Of a DNA stretch of 64,000 nt, positions 53,509 to 61,612 are shown piece after piece (the stretch's first letter is position 1; each line of letters starts with the position of its first letter). Source of the DNA: CALLVY01 sp937899855 (GTDB taxonomy: Bacteria; Bacteroidota; Bacteroidia; Chitinophagales; Saprospiraceae). The DNA is taken from contig JBCBQC010000012.1 of NCBI GenBank assembly GCA_039820405.1, positions 1 to 64,000 of the forward strand, written 5' to 3'. The position numbers and the translations under genes were made by a program. The notes beneath the pieces were generated by a model. That model worked only from the letters and a program-made list of their open reading frames with translations. It was not told the origin of the DNA and made no database searches.

Positions 53509-53871
53509 ATGGATAATTCTTGTAAAACGCCGCGTTGGCGCTTATTAAAAGCCCAACTCAACAATTTGACCCCCCGCGATTTCCACCAGCGCATCCGGAC
53601 GGGGCGAACGCCACTGGTGGTGGATGTCCGTACGGCCAGCGAATTTGCCAGCGGCCACATTGAGGGCGCGCTCCACATCGACTTCTTTGCGGAGGACTTT
53701 TGGGATTGCATAGAGGCCCTCGATCCCCAGCGCGACATTCTCGTTTACTGTCGCACCGGTCGCCGCAGCATCCGCGCCTGTACCTTGATGCGCAACGGTG
53801 GCTTCGACAATGCCAAGGTATTCAACCTCGAAGGTGGTTTCGTCGCCTGGCGAACGGCCTTCACGCACTAA
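53509..53871 (+). CDS. Single-domain rhodanese
   Basis: 120 residues from the ATG at 53509. LTPRDFHQRI, VVDVRTASEFASGHIEGA and the active loop VYCRTGRRS (Cys near 86) mark a GlpE-like single-domain sulfurtransferase. Cytoplasmic. With the persulfide dioxygenase fusion 0.6 kb away it fits a sulfane-sulfur handling neighbourhood. Its start is only 12 bases from the start of the divergent ICMT-like gene, so at least one promoter must lie inside coding DNA. Confidence 0.9.
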   Translation: MDNSCKTPRWRLLKAQLNNLTPRDFHQRIRTGRTPLVVDVRTASEFASGHIEGALHIDFFAEDFWDCIEALDPQRDILVYCRTGRRSIRACTLMRNGGFDNAKVFNLEGGFVAWRTAFTH

Positions 53872-54157
53872 TTTTTCCGCTCTTCCTACTGCTTTTCCTC
53901 TTTGCTCCGGCCAGTGTCTCCACTGGCCTCAGCCCTTTTTAGCCCTTTTTAGCCTTTCTCGTCTTTTACCTCCCCTTACTAGGATTTTGCTGCCCTTTAC
54001 CAGGTAAAATTCTCTTCCCCTCCGTTTTCCCGCACTTTGTCTCCAGGTCAATCGACCGCACCTTGAGTTTTTCGCGCGACTAGCACAAGGGATTTTCTAA
54101 CCCGCTTTGCCTACCGCCTCGCCGGCCGGTGGAAAGCAGGCCCAATCCCTTTGCACC
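53872..54157. other. Pyrimidine-rich intergenic region
   Basis: 286 bases between the rhodanese and the GG-motif peptide gene. The + strand is rich in C and T. GGCCAGTG/CACTGGCC (53909-53928) is a hairpin listed as a weak terminator. AGCCCTTTTT is repeated directly at 53931-53950. No good promoter consensus for the peptide gene was found. Confidence 0.5.
53909..53940 (+). terminator. Weak terminator after the rhodanese gene
   Basis: An eight-base-pair stem GGCCAGTG/CACTGGCC with a TCTC loop is followed, after seven bases, by five T. Confidence 0.45.
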
Positions 54158-54283
54158 ATGAAGAAGCAATTCGCTTTGGACGGTCTTCAGCAATCCGCGA
54201 CCATTCGAGTAAACGCTACCCAGCAGAAAAACTTGAAGGGAGGGGGGGACGACATCGTCACGGAGGAGTTTGCCCTCGTTTAG
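54158..54283 (+). CDS. Double-glycine leader peptide (RiPP/bacteriocin-like precursor)
   Basis: 41 codons, ATG to TAG. The start MKKQFALDGLQQ resembles Bacteroidota precursor-peptide leaders. A Leu-Lys-Gly-Gly motif ends the leader (Gly28-Gly29), with Leu at -4 and Val at -12, as in double-glycine leaders cut by C39-type transporters. The remaining part would be GDDIVTEEFALV, acidic and without Cys or Ser. No modification enzyme or transporter gene is near. A histidine kinase and LytTR regulator pair lies 1.8 kb downstream. A strong hairpin (54308-54338) follows. The gene is too short for ordinary calling. Confidence is limited because only composition and motif support it. Confidence 0.55.
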   Translation: MKKQFALDGLQQSATIRVNATQQKNLKGGGDDIVTEEFALV

Positions 54284-54307
54284 TCAGGCAATTCCAATTT
54301 TCCACAG

Positions 54308-54338
54308 CTTGCCGGAGGAACGCGCTTCCTTCGGCAAG
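54308..54338. terminator. Hairpin between peptide gene and helical-protein gene
   Basis: A thirteen-base-pair stem (54308-54320 with 54326-54338, one G-U) closes a CGCGC loop. It follows the peptide stop by 24 bases and precedes the convergent gene's stop. The flanking T content is poor (TGTCGTCTT on the plus side), so it may act in either direction or mainly protect RNA ends. Confidence 0.5.
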
Positions 54339-54345
54339 TGTCGTC

Positions 54346-55788
54346 TTAGAGCTCGTCGATCTTTTGGTGCAGCCAGCGGGGCACCGCAATGGGATACTGC
54401 TCGCGCAATTGTTGGTGCAAATCGGCTCGGCGCTGCTCATCGATGGGCCCCTTGCGACGGATACCGGCCAGCTTATTGGTGAAGCGTCGGAAGCGTTCGT
54501 AGGCGGCCTTGGCCTCTTCCCGCATGTATTCGTGGTACTTGAGGTAGCGGTAGAGATTTTCCAATTCCGCGTCGAAGAGGGATTGGTAGCTCTGGTTGAG
54601 CATGGCCAGCTCGTAGAGGCTCCGCAGCAAAACGCAGCGCAGCATCAGGGTGTAGGTGGTGGGAGGAAATTTGAGGTCGCTCATGATCGAGGGGACCTCC
54701 TCGTATTCGCCCCGGTGGAAGTGGTAGGTCGCCAGCGCCGCCTTGTAAGCATCTTTTTGCCAGGCTTTGGGGAGAAACTTGCGGTACTTTTCGATAAAAT
54801 CACGGGTCCATTCAAACTCGCCGATCACCGAACCCTTGTTGGCGACGTTGAGGTAGGTGACGTAGGTGATCTCCTTATTGCGCACCAGAATTTCCCGATC
54901 GATGCCAATCTGATAGAGCTCCAGTCCTTCGCGGATCACCTCCGGGCTGCCCACCTGATTGATTTGGCGGGTGTTGATGTTGATGAGGTAGTAGAGCACG
55001 GTTTGCTGCTCGTCGTCGCGGAGGGTCGAATGGATCAGCCGCTCTTTGATGCGTTGGTAGTTTTGGTCGGAATAACCGTGCAAAAAGATTTGAATGAGGT
55101 CCAGGTAGATGTAGACCAGGGGCGTCTCTTCGCTCAGTTGTTTGGTGGCCAAGGCTTGCACCTCGTCGAGCAGCTCGATCTGGTATTCCTCCCCCAAGAT
55201 ATAGTGCCGGTTGAGCAGTTCGCAGCAATAGCGGAGCTTGCGGAGTACAAAAAAGGCATCCAGGTGGCCCATGGCCCTTTGGATATCGTCAATTTTAGGA
55301 TCTTGTTTTTCGGTGCTGGGGTGGAAAAAATAGTGGTGGTGTAGGTCCATCAGGTCCAGGTGGTAGCTGGAGCTGCGCAATCCGGCTTCGGGATGCCATC
55401 GGATGAGGTTTTGGGTGGCGAGGGCAAATTGCTCGTAGAGCTTTCGCCTTTCCAGTGCTTTGATGGTCAGTTTTTTACGGGGCAGACTTTCCTGTTTGAG
55501 GAGGCCCATGATCAGGAAAAATTCTAGGTGTCGGGTCAACTCCGACATGGTATTGCGCAGCGACTTATTGGAACTGGCCTGGTCGCCAAAGAGGCTTCGT
55601 TGAATCTTGTCCTTGTCCAGCTCCTGGTCCAGTTTGGACCATTTGCCACAGCGGGGCTTGAGATAGGCCCAGAGCTGATCGGTTTCGGTTTTGGTAGAAA
55701 AAAAAGAAGTCTGAAGGAGCTCATCAAACTGCTCGATTTCGCGCGGCCGGAGTTGACTCAACAACTGGATGAGCTTGCTCTGTTTCAT
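54346..55788 (-). CDS. Conserved helical protein, probably Saprospiraceae-specific
   Basis: 480 residues from the ATG at 55788. No signal peptide and no known catalytic motif. The whole length is predicted helical with TPR/HEAT-like character (for example NYQRIKERLIHSTLRDDEQQTVLYYLININ and RFRRFTNKLAGIRRKG). The start KLIQLLSQLRPREIEQFDELLQTSFFSTKTETDQLWAYL is, from memory, typical of a family of similar length found mainly in Saprospiraceae, often in several copies per genome. A cytoplasmic scaffold is possible. Divergent from the histidine kinase gene (260 bases), convergent with the peptide gene. Function unknown. Confidence 0.65.
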   Translation of the reverse strand: MKQSKLIQLLSQLRPREIEQFDELLQTSFFSTKTETDQLWAYLKPRCGKWSKLDQELDKDKIQRSLFGDQASSNKSLRNTMSELTRHLEFFLIMGLLKQESLPRKKLTIKALERRKLYEQFALATQNLIRWHPEAGLRSSSYHLDLMDLHHHYFFHPSTEKQDPKIDDIQRAMGHLDAFFVLRKLRYCCELLNRHYILGEEYQIELLDEVQALATKQLSEETPLVYIYLDLIQIFLHGYSDQNYQRIKERLIHSTLRDDEQQTVLYYLININTRQINQVGSPEVIREGLELYQIGIDREILVRNKEITYVTYLNVANKGSVIGEFEWTRDFIEKYRKFLPKAWQKDAYKAALATYHFHRGEYEEVPSIMSDLKFPPTTYTLMLRCVLLRSLYELAMLNQSYQSLFDAELENLYRYLKYHEYMREEAKAAYERFRRFTNKLAGIRRKGPIDEQRRADLHQQLREQYPIAVPRWLHQKIDEL

Positions 55789-56048
55789 TGACTTGGGGTT
55801 TGTACGAATTGCGACGCTCTCGGATACGCACTTCGGCTTGGGCATTGTCTTGGTGAAAAATTGTGACAGGTGATCGAATTTCTCCGCCAAATTAACAGCC
55901 AATTAGAAGCATAATCGGCCCGGGTTTTTGTAGCTTGACCGGATCTTAAATATAGGACTTTTGCAGTAATATGCTAAAGAACTGGTTAAAAATTAGGAGC
56001 GTTGTTGCGTAAGGCAAGGCTTACAATCTATTTGCTAAAATTTTGGAG

Positions 56049-56807
56049 ATGAGCCTTGGTGTATTGGCAGACTTGCTACATCGTTATTCCAGTGAACTAC
56101 TCGGTGGTTTGCTCATATTGTTATCGGTAATGGGGGCCCTCTACGGTCTGCGGAGCCAACAGCTTCGGCATTTGCAACGCCGCTACGATCGGCTGCAAAT
56201 CAGGTACGTAGAGCTCAACCACCGGATAACCAATAGCCTCTCCGTGCTGGACAGCTTGCTGCGGATTCAGGCCCGCCGGCTCACCGTGAGCGAGGCGCGG
56301 GGAGCCCTCCGTCAAGCTTCCGAACGCATCCGGGTCATTACCCAACTGCACCACCAACTGCTCCAGGCCCGTCAGGGTACGACGGTGGAGATGTCGAGCT
56401 ACCTGCACCAATTGATTCACCTGCTGGGCAAGATGAGTCTGCCCAACCAAAGACCCCCCCGGATTTTTACCGATATCGACTTGATTTGTCTGGCGGTCGA
56501 ACCCGCCCTGGGTATTGGGCTAATCCTCAATGAATTGGTGACCAATGCCTACAAATACGCTTTTGTCCAACAGGAGCAGCCCCGACTCTCCATCCTCCTC
56601 AAACGGGTGGGCGCCCACAGCCTTTGTCTCATCATCAGCGACAATGGCCCCGGTTTGCCCCTCAGTCCCGGCCGGATGGAAGACCAACGGATGGGCCTGC
56701 AATTGGTGCGTACCCTGGTCCAACAATTGCGGGGCGAATTCGCCATGGAAAACCAATCCGGTGCTCGCTTTTACATCCGCATTCCCATACTGACCAAACT
56801 GAGTTGA
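56049..56807 (+). CDS. Sensor histidine kinase (HisKA_2/HWE-like)
   Basis: 252 residues from the ATG at 56049; a TTG lies at 56043. One transmembrane helix (about 16-36) is followed by a coiled segment and the phosphoacceptor His58 in VELNHRITNSLSVLDSLLRIQARR, a HisKA_2-type box. The ATPase domain has LILNELVTNAYKYAF (N box) and IISDNGPGLP (G box). There is no extracytoplasmic sensor domain, only a few residues before the helix, so it senses through the membrane, a partner or the cytoplasm. The response regulator gene starts three bases after the stop, so the pair is translationally coupled. Confidence 0.88.
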   Translation: MSLGVLADLLHRYSSELLGGLLILLSVMGALYGLRSQQLRHLQRRYDRLQIRYVELNHRITNSLSVLDSLLRIQARRLTVSEARGALRQASERIRVITQLHHQLLQARQGTTVEMSSYLHQLIHLLGKMSLPNQRPPRIFTDIDLICLAVEPALGIGLILNELVTNAYKYAFVQQEQPRLSILLKRVGAHSLCLIISDNGPGLPLSPGRMEDQRMGLQLVRTLVQQLRGEFAMENQSGARFYIRIPILTKLS

Positions 56808-56810
56808 GGC

Positions 56811-57575
56811 ATGCAGTGGCCCCGAATTTTGCTGGTAGAAGATAACCTCATCCTCATTCAGGACCTGTGTGAACAGCTCCGGGGCCTGGGCTACGCCCAA
56901 CTCACCGCCACCAGCGATACCCAGAGCGCCTTTCAAGCCTTTACCCAACAAATCCCAGACTTGGCCATCATCGACATCCAGCTGAATCGGGACAAACGCG
57001 GCGGCATCCTCCTGGCTCGTCAATTCCGGCAACTGCGGCCCATCCCCATCATCTTTCTAACCGGCCTGCCGGGTACCGAAGTCCTGACCCAAGCCCTCCA
57101 AACCGGCCCCGTCAACTATCTGCTCAAACCCTACCGCCAGGAGGAGCTACACGCTGCGGTGCTCCTGGCCCTGACTCCCCAGTACCGCTTCCCGCCACCC
57201 GGCCCCGGCCTTCCTCCCTCCCCCGTCGAGTGCTATCTCCTTCACGATTCCTTCTTTGCCAAACAACGGGATCGCTACGTCAAAGTGGACATCAGCGAAA
57301 TCTTGTGGGTTGCGGCCGACAATGTCCTGGTGGAGGTCATCACCACTCCCCAACGCTACCTGCTTTCCACAACACTCAAGAGCTTCTGCCAGCAAATCAA
57401 ACATCCCGATCTCATTCGCGTCCATCGTTCCTACGTCGTCAACATCCATCGGGTGACCGCTTTTTCCGAAGGACAGCTCTACCTGAAGGGGCCCCAGGGG
57501 ACGCAGCGCATTCCCGTGGGACCGAAGTACCGCCACAATTTTTTTGACCGCATTCGCCGGCTCCAAACCAAGTAA
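56811..57575 (+). CDS. LytTR-family response regulator
   Basis: 254 residues. A receiver domain (about 5-120) has the phosphorylated Asp55 in LAIIDIQLN, the Thr in FLTG and Lys in LLKPYR. A LytTR DNA-binding domain covers about 150-250 (DISEILWVAADNVLVEVITTPQRYLLSTTLKSF, FIRVHRSYVVNI-like IRVHRSYVVNIHRV). It binds DNA as the output of the kinase encoded three bases upstream. Targets are unknown; LytTR regulators control secreted virulence, competence and quorum genes in other phyla. Confidence 0.92.
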   Translation: MQWPRILLVEDNLILIQDLCEQLRGLGYAQLTATSDTQSAFQAFTQQIPDLAIIDIQLNRDKRGGILLARQFRQLRPIPIIFLTGLPGTEVLTQALQTGPVNYLLKPYRQEELHAAVLLALTPQYRFPPPGPGLPPSPVECYLLHDSFFAKQRDRYVKVDISEILWVAADNVLVEVITTPQRYLLSTTLKSFCQQIKHPDLIRVHRSYVVNIHRVTAFSEGQLYLKGPQGTQRIPVGPKYRHNFFDRIRRLQTK

Positions 57576-57696
57576 AATCGGTCAAAAAAAGGTCGGACAA
57601 ATGCTGGTTTTTCTCCGTTAAAAGGCTGCTAATTCTAAATAACTTTCTACTGACTTTGAAATAATCACAGCTCTCTTTTGCTCCTCGAGGAGCTAC

Positions 57697-57723
57697 AGTG
57701 GCGGCTTCGGCCGCCACTTTTTT
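57697..57723 (+). terminator. Intrinsic terminator after the two-component operon
   Basis: A nine-base-pair stem AGTGGCGGC/GCCGCCACT with a TTCG loop is followed by five T. A perfect 12-base palindrome CTCCTCGAGGAG (57681-57692) lies just upstream. Confidence 0.9.
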
Positions 57724-57787
57724 CTGTAAAAACCATCCTTTCCCCAAAGTTGGCCGTTTTATTTCACGGAAATGCTTACCTTCTGTA

Positions 57788-58558
57788 ATGTTCAGGTTCC
57801 TCGTACTGATTGTGCTACTGTCTTATGCCTGCGGGAACCCCCGTTTGAAAACCTCTGATACCGAAAATCCCCTGAACGAAACTGCGGCGAGTGCCCGTCT
57901 GCTGTTTTTTAGCAAAACGGCGGCTTTCCGTCACGAATCCATTCCCAGTGGACTGGCTGCGCTACAACGGATTGCCCAGCAGTCCAACTGGCAGTGGGTC
58001 GCTACCGAGCGATCCACCATCTTCCATCCCGACTCCCTCCCTCGTTTCGACGCCATCGTTCTGCTCAATACCACGGGCGACGTATTCGACGACGCCCAGC
58101 AGGAAGCCTTGCGCCGTTACGTGCGCGCTGGTGGGGCCTTGGTCGGTATCCACGCCGCCACCGATACCGAGCACGACTGGCCCTGGTATCAAAAAGCGAT
58201 GGCGGCAAAATTTGATTCGCATCCCGAGCCTCAGGAGGCCCGCTTGATCGTTCGCCGCGATCAGGACCATCCGGCCACCCGGCACCTGCCCGCAGAATGG
58301 CGGGTCTACGACGAGTGGTACTACTTTGCGGCTCCCGTTGGAGACTACGTCACGCCACTCCTTTTCCTGGATCGGGAGAGTATCACGGGTGGTAAGTCGT
58401 CGACTGGGCAGCATCCGCTCTGTTGGTATCACGAGTACGACGGTGGACGCGTCTTTTACACCGCCCTGGGGCATACGGAGGCTATTTATCAAAATCCCGC
58501 GTACCTCCAGCATCTACAGGGGGCCATCGATTGGGCCCTGGCTCCTCAGAACCATTGA
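57788..58558 (+). CDS. ThuA-like domain lipoprotein
   Basis: 256 residues from the ATG at 57788. A lipoprotein signal ends LLSYACGN (Cys at about 15). The ThuA-like fold, related to class I glutamine amidotransferases, shows LLFFSKTAAFRHESIPSGLAALQ, FDAIVLLNTTGD, GGALVGIHAATDTEHDWPWY, PLCWYHEYDGGRVFYTALGHT and ending QGAIDWAL. ThuA domains occur in sugar-utilisation loci, often next to c-type cytochrome dehydrogenases, but their reaction is unclear. Here it stands alone. TACCTTCT, near the -7 consensus, ends three bases before the start codon. Confidence 0.87.
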   Translation: MFRFLVLIVLLSYACGNPRLKTSDTENPLNETAASARLLFFSKTAAFRHESIPSGLAALQRIAQQSNWQWVATERSTIFHPDSLPRFDAIVLLNTTGDVFDDAQQEALRRYVRAGGALVGIHAATDTEHDWPWYQKAMAAKFDSHPEPQEARLIVRRDQDHPATRHLPAEWRVYDEWYYFAAPVGDYVTPLLFLDRESITGGKSSTGQHPLCWYHEYDGGRVFYTALGHTEAIYQNPAYLQHLQGAIDWALAPQNH

Positions 58559-58595
58559 ACGCTTCTTCGCTACTAAAAACCTTTCGAAAGGACTC

Positions 58596-59357
58596 CTACT
58601 GGTTGGGGGTCCAATCGGTCAGGGCGGTGGCCAATTCCTTTTGATCGTTCGTTCTCACCAGCCGGTGGAGGAAGCGGTGGGTGTCGAGGGTTTGGACCTC
58701 GGCCCGGACTTCGTCCTGCCACTGGGCTTCGGCGCGGTAGATGATGTCGAGTTGTTGGAGTTGGCCGTTTTGCAGGACGGGGGGGGCGAGTGCTTCCAGC
58801 ATCCAGTTGAGGTAGACGACGTTGTTGAGGTGACCGTTGAAGTCCAGGTCGTACCAGGCGACGCGGAATGTGCGTTGGCGTTCGGCGGATTGCCAGGGGG
58901 GGAGTTTGAGTTCGGGGCGGGGGAGGCAGTCGGCGGGGTCGGGCATTTTAAAGCGGACGATAAAATCGGCGGGGATGGGGGCGAGACGGCGATTTTGGGT
59001 ATCCATCAGTAGCCACTTGGAGGCGGCCTCGGCGATGAGTTGTCCGTCGGCATCGAAGACGCGGTAATCGCGATAGGTAAATAGGCGGTGGAAGCCCGCG
59101 GGATGGGTTTCGATGGTGATGGTTTCGCCCAGTTGGGGGAGGCGTTGGACCCGAAAGCGCATCTGGCGGATGACCCAGGAGATTTGGGCTTTTTCCAGGT
59201 CCCAGACCGATACCTTGAGGTCGATCACGTTTTGCATCGCGGCCTCGTGCATCAACTTAAGGAGGTGAGCGAGGGTGGCTTCTTTTTTTTGTCCGGTCTC
59301 GTAAGTTCGAATTTTAAAACTTTCTCGATAAGTGAGGAGGTGGGGCAGCTTTTGCAT
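58596..59357 (-). CDS. Acyl-ACP thioesterase (double hotdog)
   Basis: 253 residues from the ATG at 59357; an ATG at 59396 is possible. Two hotdog folds: the first with YRESFKIRTYETGQKKEATLAHLLKLMHEAA and the second with RVAWYDLDFNGHLNNVVYLNWMLEALAP, the catalytic Asp-Asn-His arrangement of FatA/FatB-type bacterial thioesterases. It should release fatty acids from acyl-carrier protein. It is a stand-alone gene opposite a short intergenic region. Confidence 0.88.
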   Translation of the reverse strand: MQKLPHLLTYRESFKIRTYETGQKKEATLAHLLKLMHEAAMQNVIDLKVSVWDLEKAQISWVIRQMRFRVQRLPQLGETITIETHPAGFHRLFTYRDYRVFDADGQLIAEAASKWLLMDTQNRRLAPIPADFIVRFKMPDPADCLPRPELKLPPWQSAERQRTFRVAWYDLDFNGHLNNVVYLNWMLEALAPPVLQNGQLQQLDIIYRAEAQWQDEVRAEVQTLDTHRFLHRLVRTNDQKELATALTDWTPNQ

Positions 59358-59607
59358 GGGGACGTGCGTTTTTACGATAGCAACAAAACAAAACATAATG
59401 CTATGAAAAAATAAGCACTAAAGCGAACGCAACGGAAAAAATTACTGTTGCTTTTTGTACACACTCTTACCATAGCCTCCCGACCAACTTTTGAACCGTT
59501 TCATTCTATTCACCCTAAACTGTGCAGCTATGTTGTACCTCATCGCTTTTTTGATCGTCCGGTTGGTGTACGAGGTTTATCGGGGCTGAGGTTGCGGCAG
59601 CTCGCCC

Positions 59608-60150
59608 TCAATGACAGGCCGCGCTGCTGTACTCCACATGCCCTCGACCCTCCCAGCACCGCCAAACTTGCCGCGCGGAGCTAATCCGCCAAAATCCATT
59701 TTGCCTTTCCATCCTAATGATCGCCTTCAAAGCGCTCACCGAATCATCGAGTAAGCCATCCTCGGTAACGGTCACCAGTACCTTGTCGAACACTTCACCT
59801 CCGCTGAGACTCTTGACGGCCACCGTCTTTTCCCGACAATCGAATTGTGCCCCTACGAATTGGAGGGCCACCGTCAGGGGCGATTCCGTCCAGGCCTGAC
59901 CCGCTTCCCGCGCTTGGGCCACTTCCTCGTTGAAGGCGGTAAAGCTCATCACCTGCCCCTTGGTCTCCAGGCTTTCCGGGCTTGGTGGGGGAGGGGTGCT
60001 GCTGGGCGCTGGTGGAGAGGAGAGCGATTGGGCAAGCGGGGTACTATCGGCGAGCTGGGCGCTTTGGGTGGGAGGAGTCGTTCCCGTCTCGCAGGCGACC
60101 AAAACGGACATACAACCGATCAAAAATGCGGTGAAATAGCGTTGGTTCAT
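59608..60150 (-). CDS. Hypothetical lipoprotein
   Basis: 180 residues. A lipoprotein signal ends SVLVAC (Cys at about 20). A Ser/Pro/Thr-rich linker (SLSSPPAPSSTPPPPSPESLE) is followed by a compact domain of about 110 residues with WTESPLTVALQFVGAQFDCREKTVAVKS, EDGLLDDSVSALKAIIRMERQNGFWRISSARQVWRCWEGRGH. The paired Cys (about 105 and 167) could form a disulfide. No known family. Divergent from the 72-residue membrane protein gene. Confidence 0.65.
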   Translation of the reverse strand: MNQRYFTAFLIGCMSVLVACETGTTPPTQSAQLADSTPLAQSLSSPPAPSSTPPPPSPESLETKGQVMSFTAFNEEVAQAREAGQAWTESPLTVALQFVGAQFDCREKTVAVKSLSGGEVFDKVLVTVTEDGLLDDSVSALKAIIRMERQNGFWRISSARQVWRCWEGRGHVEYSSAACH

Positions 60151-60238
60151 ACAATAAAGATAGCGGATTTTATCGTTTTTTTAACGCGGCCCAAAAACTA
60201 GCCGCACGCACCTATTCGTTCCCCAATAAAGAATCGCC

Positions 60239-60457
60239 ATGAGTCGGATGAAAATGCTGAAAAACGAGAAGAGAAATCGCCGTAAAGCCTTCTGGCTCAC
60301 TACGGTTTTTTACCTATCCATCTTCGGCGGAGGCTTGCTCTACAGCCAGAGCGAGTCCTTGCTTCCCTTGCTGCCGGATTCGGTCAAAGAGGTACTCCCC
60401 GAGTGGTGGGTCCAACCCGAAGCGGCGCCCGCCGCCGGAAACAAGCCCAGTGCCTGA
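60239..60457 (+). CDS. Small single-helix membrane protein
   Basis: 72 residues (later ATGs at codons 4 and 6 are possible). A basic N-terminus (KNEKRNRRK) precedes one transmembrane helix (about 19-37), then a short tail with LPLLPDSVKEVLPEWW. By the positive-inside rule the tail is periplasmic. No known domain. The stop lies two bases from the convergent deoxynucleoside kinase stop. Confidence 0.55.
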   Translation: MSRMKMLKNEKRNRRKAFWLTTVFYLSIFGGGLLYSQSESLLPLLPDSVKEVLPEWWVQPEAAPAAGNKPSA

Positions 60458-60459
60458 GG

Positions 60460-61110
60460 CTATTCCCGAAACAGACCCAGCAACTCTCCCGACACCAGAT
60501 TAATCACCTTACCGAGGTCCTCGGGATTGTTCTTAAAATCCACTTCGTTGGCATCGATCACCAGTAAGTTGCCTTCCCGGTAGCCATCGATCCAATCTTC
60601 ATAACGCTCGTTGAGTCGTTTGAGGTAGTCGAGGCTCATGCTGCCTTCGTAATCGCGTCCGCGGGTTTGGATGTGGGAGACGAGGGTGGAGATGTCGGCT
60701 TTGAGGTAGATCAGGAGGTCGGGGGGCTGAATCTGGGAGGTCATCAGCTTAAAGAGGTCGAAGTAATTGTTGAAATCTCGGGTCGACATGAGCCCCATAT
60801 CGTGGAGGTTGGGGGCAAAAATGTAGGCATCCTCGTAGATGGTCCGGTCCTGGACGACGGTGATCCCGCCCTTGAGGATTTCGAGGATTTGCCGGTAGCG
60901 GTTGTTGAGAAAATAGACCTGCAAATTGAAGGACCACCTTTTCATATCGTTGTAAAAGTCACTCAGGTAGGGATTGTTGTCCGTAGATTCGTAGTGGACT
61001 TCCCAGCCAAAATGCTTGCCCAACTGGGTGCAGAGGGTGGTTTTACCCGCCCCGATGTTGCCCGCAATGGCGATGTACTTGATGGCGGGATAGGTGGTGG
61101 CTTCGTTCAT
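60460..61110 (-). CDS. Deoxynucleoside kinase
   Basis: 216 residues from the ATG at 61110. The P-loop GNIGAGKTT (17-25) is followed by YESTDNNPYLSDFY, the VQDRTIYEDAYIFA stretch with the Asp-Arg-Ser/Thr-type base site (here DRT) and the LID RGRDYEGSMSLDYL. This is the dNK/dGK/dAK family that phosphorylates deoxynucleosides in salvage. Which base it prefers cannot be read from sequence. Divergent from gatC. Confidence 0.9.
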   Translation of the reverse strand: MNEATTYPAIKYIAIAGNIGAGKTTLCTQLGKHFGWEVHYESTDNNPYLSDFYNDMKRWSFNLQVYFLNNRYRQILEILKGGITVVQDRTIYEDAYIFAPNLHDMGLMSTRDFNNYFDLFKLMTSQIQPPDLLIYLKADISTLVSHIQTRGRDYEGSMSLDYLKRLNERYEDWIDGYREGNLLVIDANEVDFKNNPEDLGKVINLVSGELLGLFRE

Positions 61111-61236
61111 TGTGTGCAGTTTAGAGATTGAAAGCAACGTAAAAAAAAGACGGATTGGGGCCGATCAAATGGCTGCGCCAAATTACGAAGCTTCCCACAT
61201 TTTTCGGTAATGCGGAGGAGAAAAATAAAGCGACAA

Positions 61237-61268
61237 TTTGGGACGACCCCGCAAATTGGCTACCTTGG
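61237..61268 (+). promoter_or_regulatory. Promoter of gatC
   Basis: TTTG (61237-61240), a 20-base spacer and TACCTTGG (61261-61268), one base off TAnnTTTG, ending 35 bases before the gatC start. Confidence 0.5.
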
Positions 61269-61303
61269 CCGATGAATTGATCCTACCGATCTAATAATTT
61301 ATC

Positions 61304-61594
61304 ATGACCGTAGACAACGCGCTAATTTCCAAGCTGGAAAAGCTGGCCCGCCTGCAATTACCGCCCGAGCAGCGCCAACAACTGCTCGGTGACCTCAACG
61401 CCATCCTCGAAATGGTGGCCAAGCTCAACGAGTTGGACACCGAAGGCGTAGCTCCCCTGACCTACATCAGCGATGCCGTTTTCCTCGGTCGCGAGGACGT
61501 CGTCGCCAAACAGGTCGACCGGGAAGCCGCCCTACGCAACGCACCGGACCAGGATGGGCAGTACTTTAAAGTGCCCAAGGTAATCGATTTGTAA
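61304..61594 (+). CDS. gatC: Asp-tRNA(Asn)/Glu-tRNA(Gln) amidotransferase subunit GatC
   Basis: 96 residues, full length for GatC. SKLEKLARLQLPPEQRQQLLGDLNAILEMVAKLNELDTEGVAPLTY and the end RNAPDQDGQYFKVPKVI are diagnostic. It clamps GatA and GatB in the complex that amidates mischarged tRNA. gatA and gatB are not adjacent. The ABC ATPase gene starts 18 bases after the stop, so the two are probably cotranscribed. Confidence 0.95.
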   Translation: MTVDNALISKLEKLARLQLPPEQRQQLLGDLNAILEMVAKLNELDTEGVAPLTYISDAVFLGREDVVAKQVDREAALRNAPDQDGQYFKVPKVIDL

Positions 61595-61612
61595 GTCACT
61601 AAATACGCTGGA

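Noticed and set aside
59530..59589. 19-codon ORF MLYLIAFLIVRLVYEVYRG in the gap before the hypothetical lipoprotein gene
   Set aside because: It would be a plausible tiny membrane peptide, but no promoter, context or second line of evidence supports translation. It is recorded only as a curiosity.
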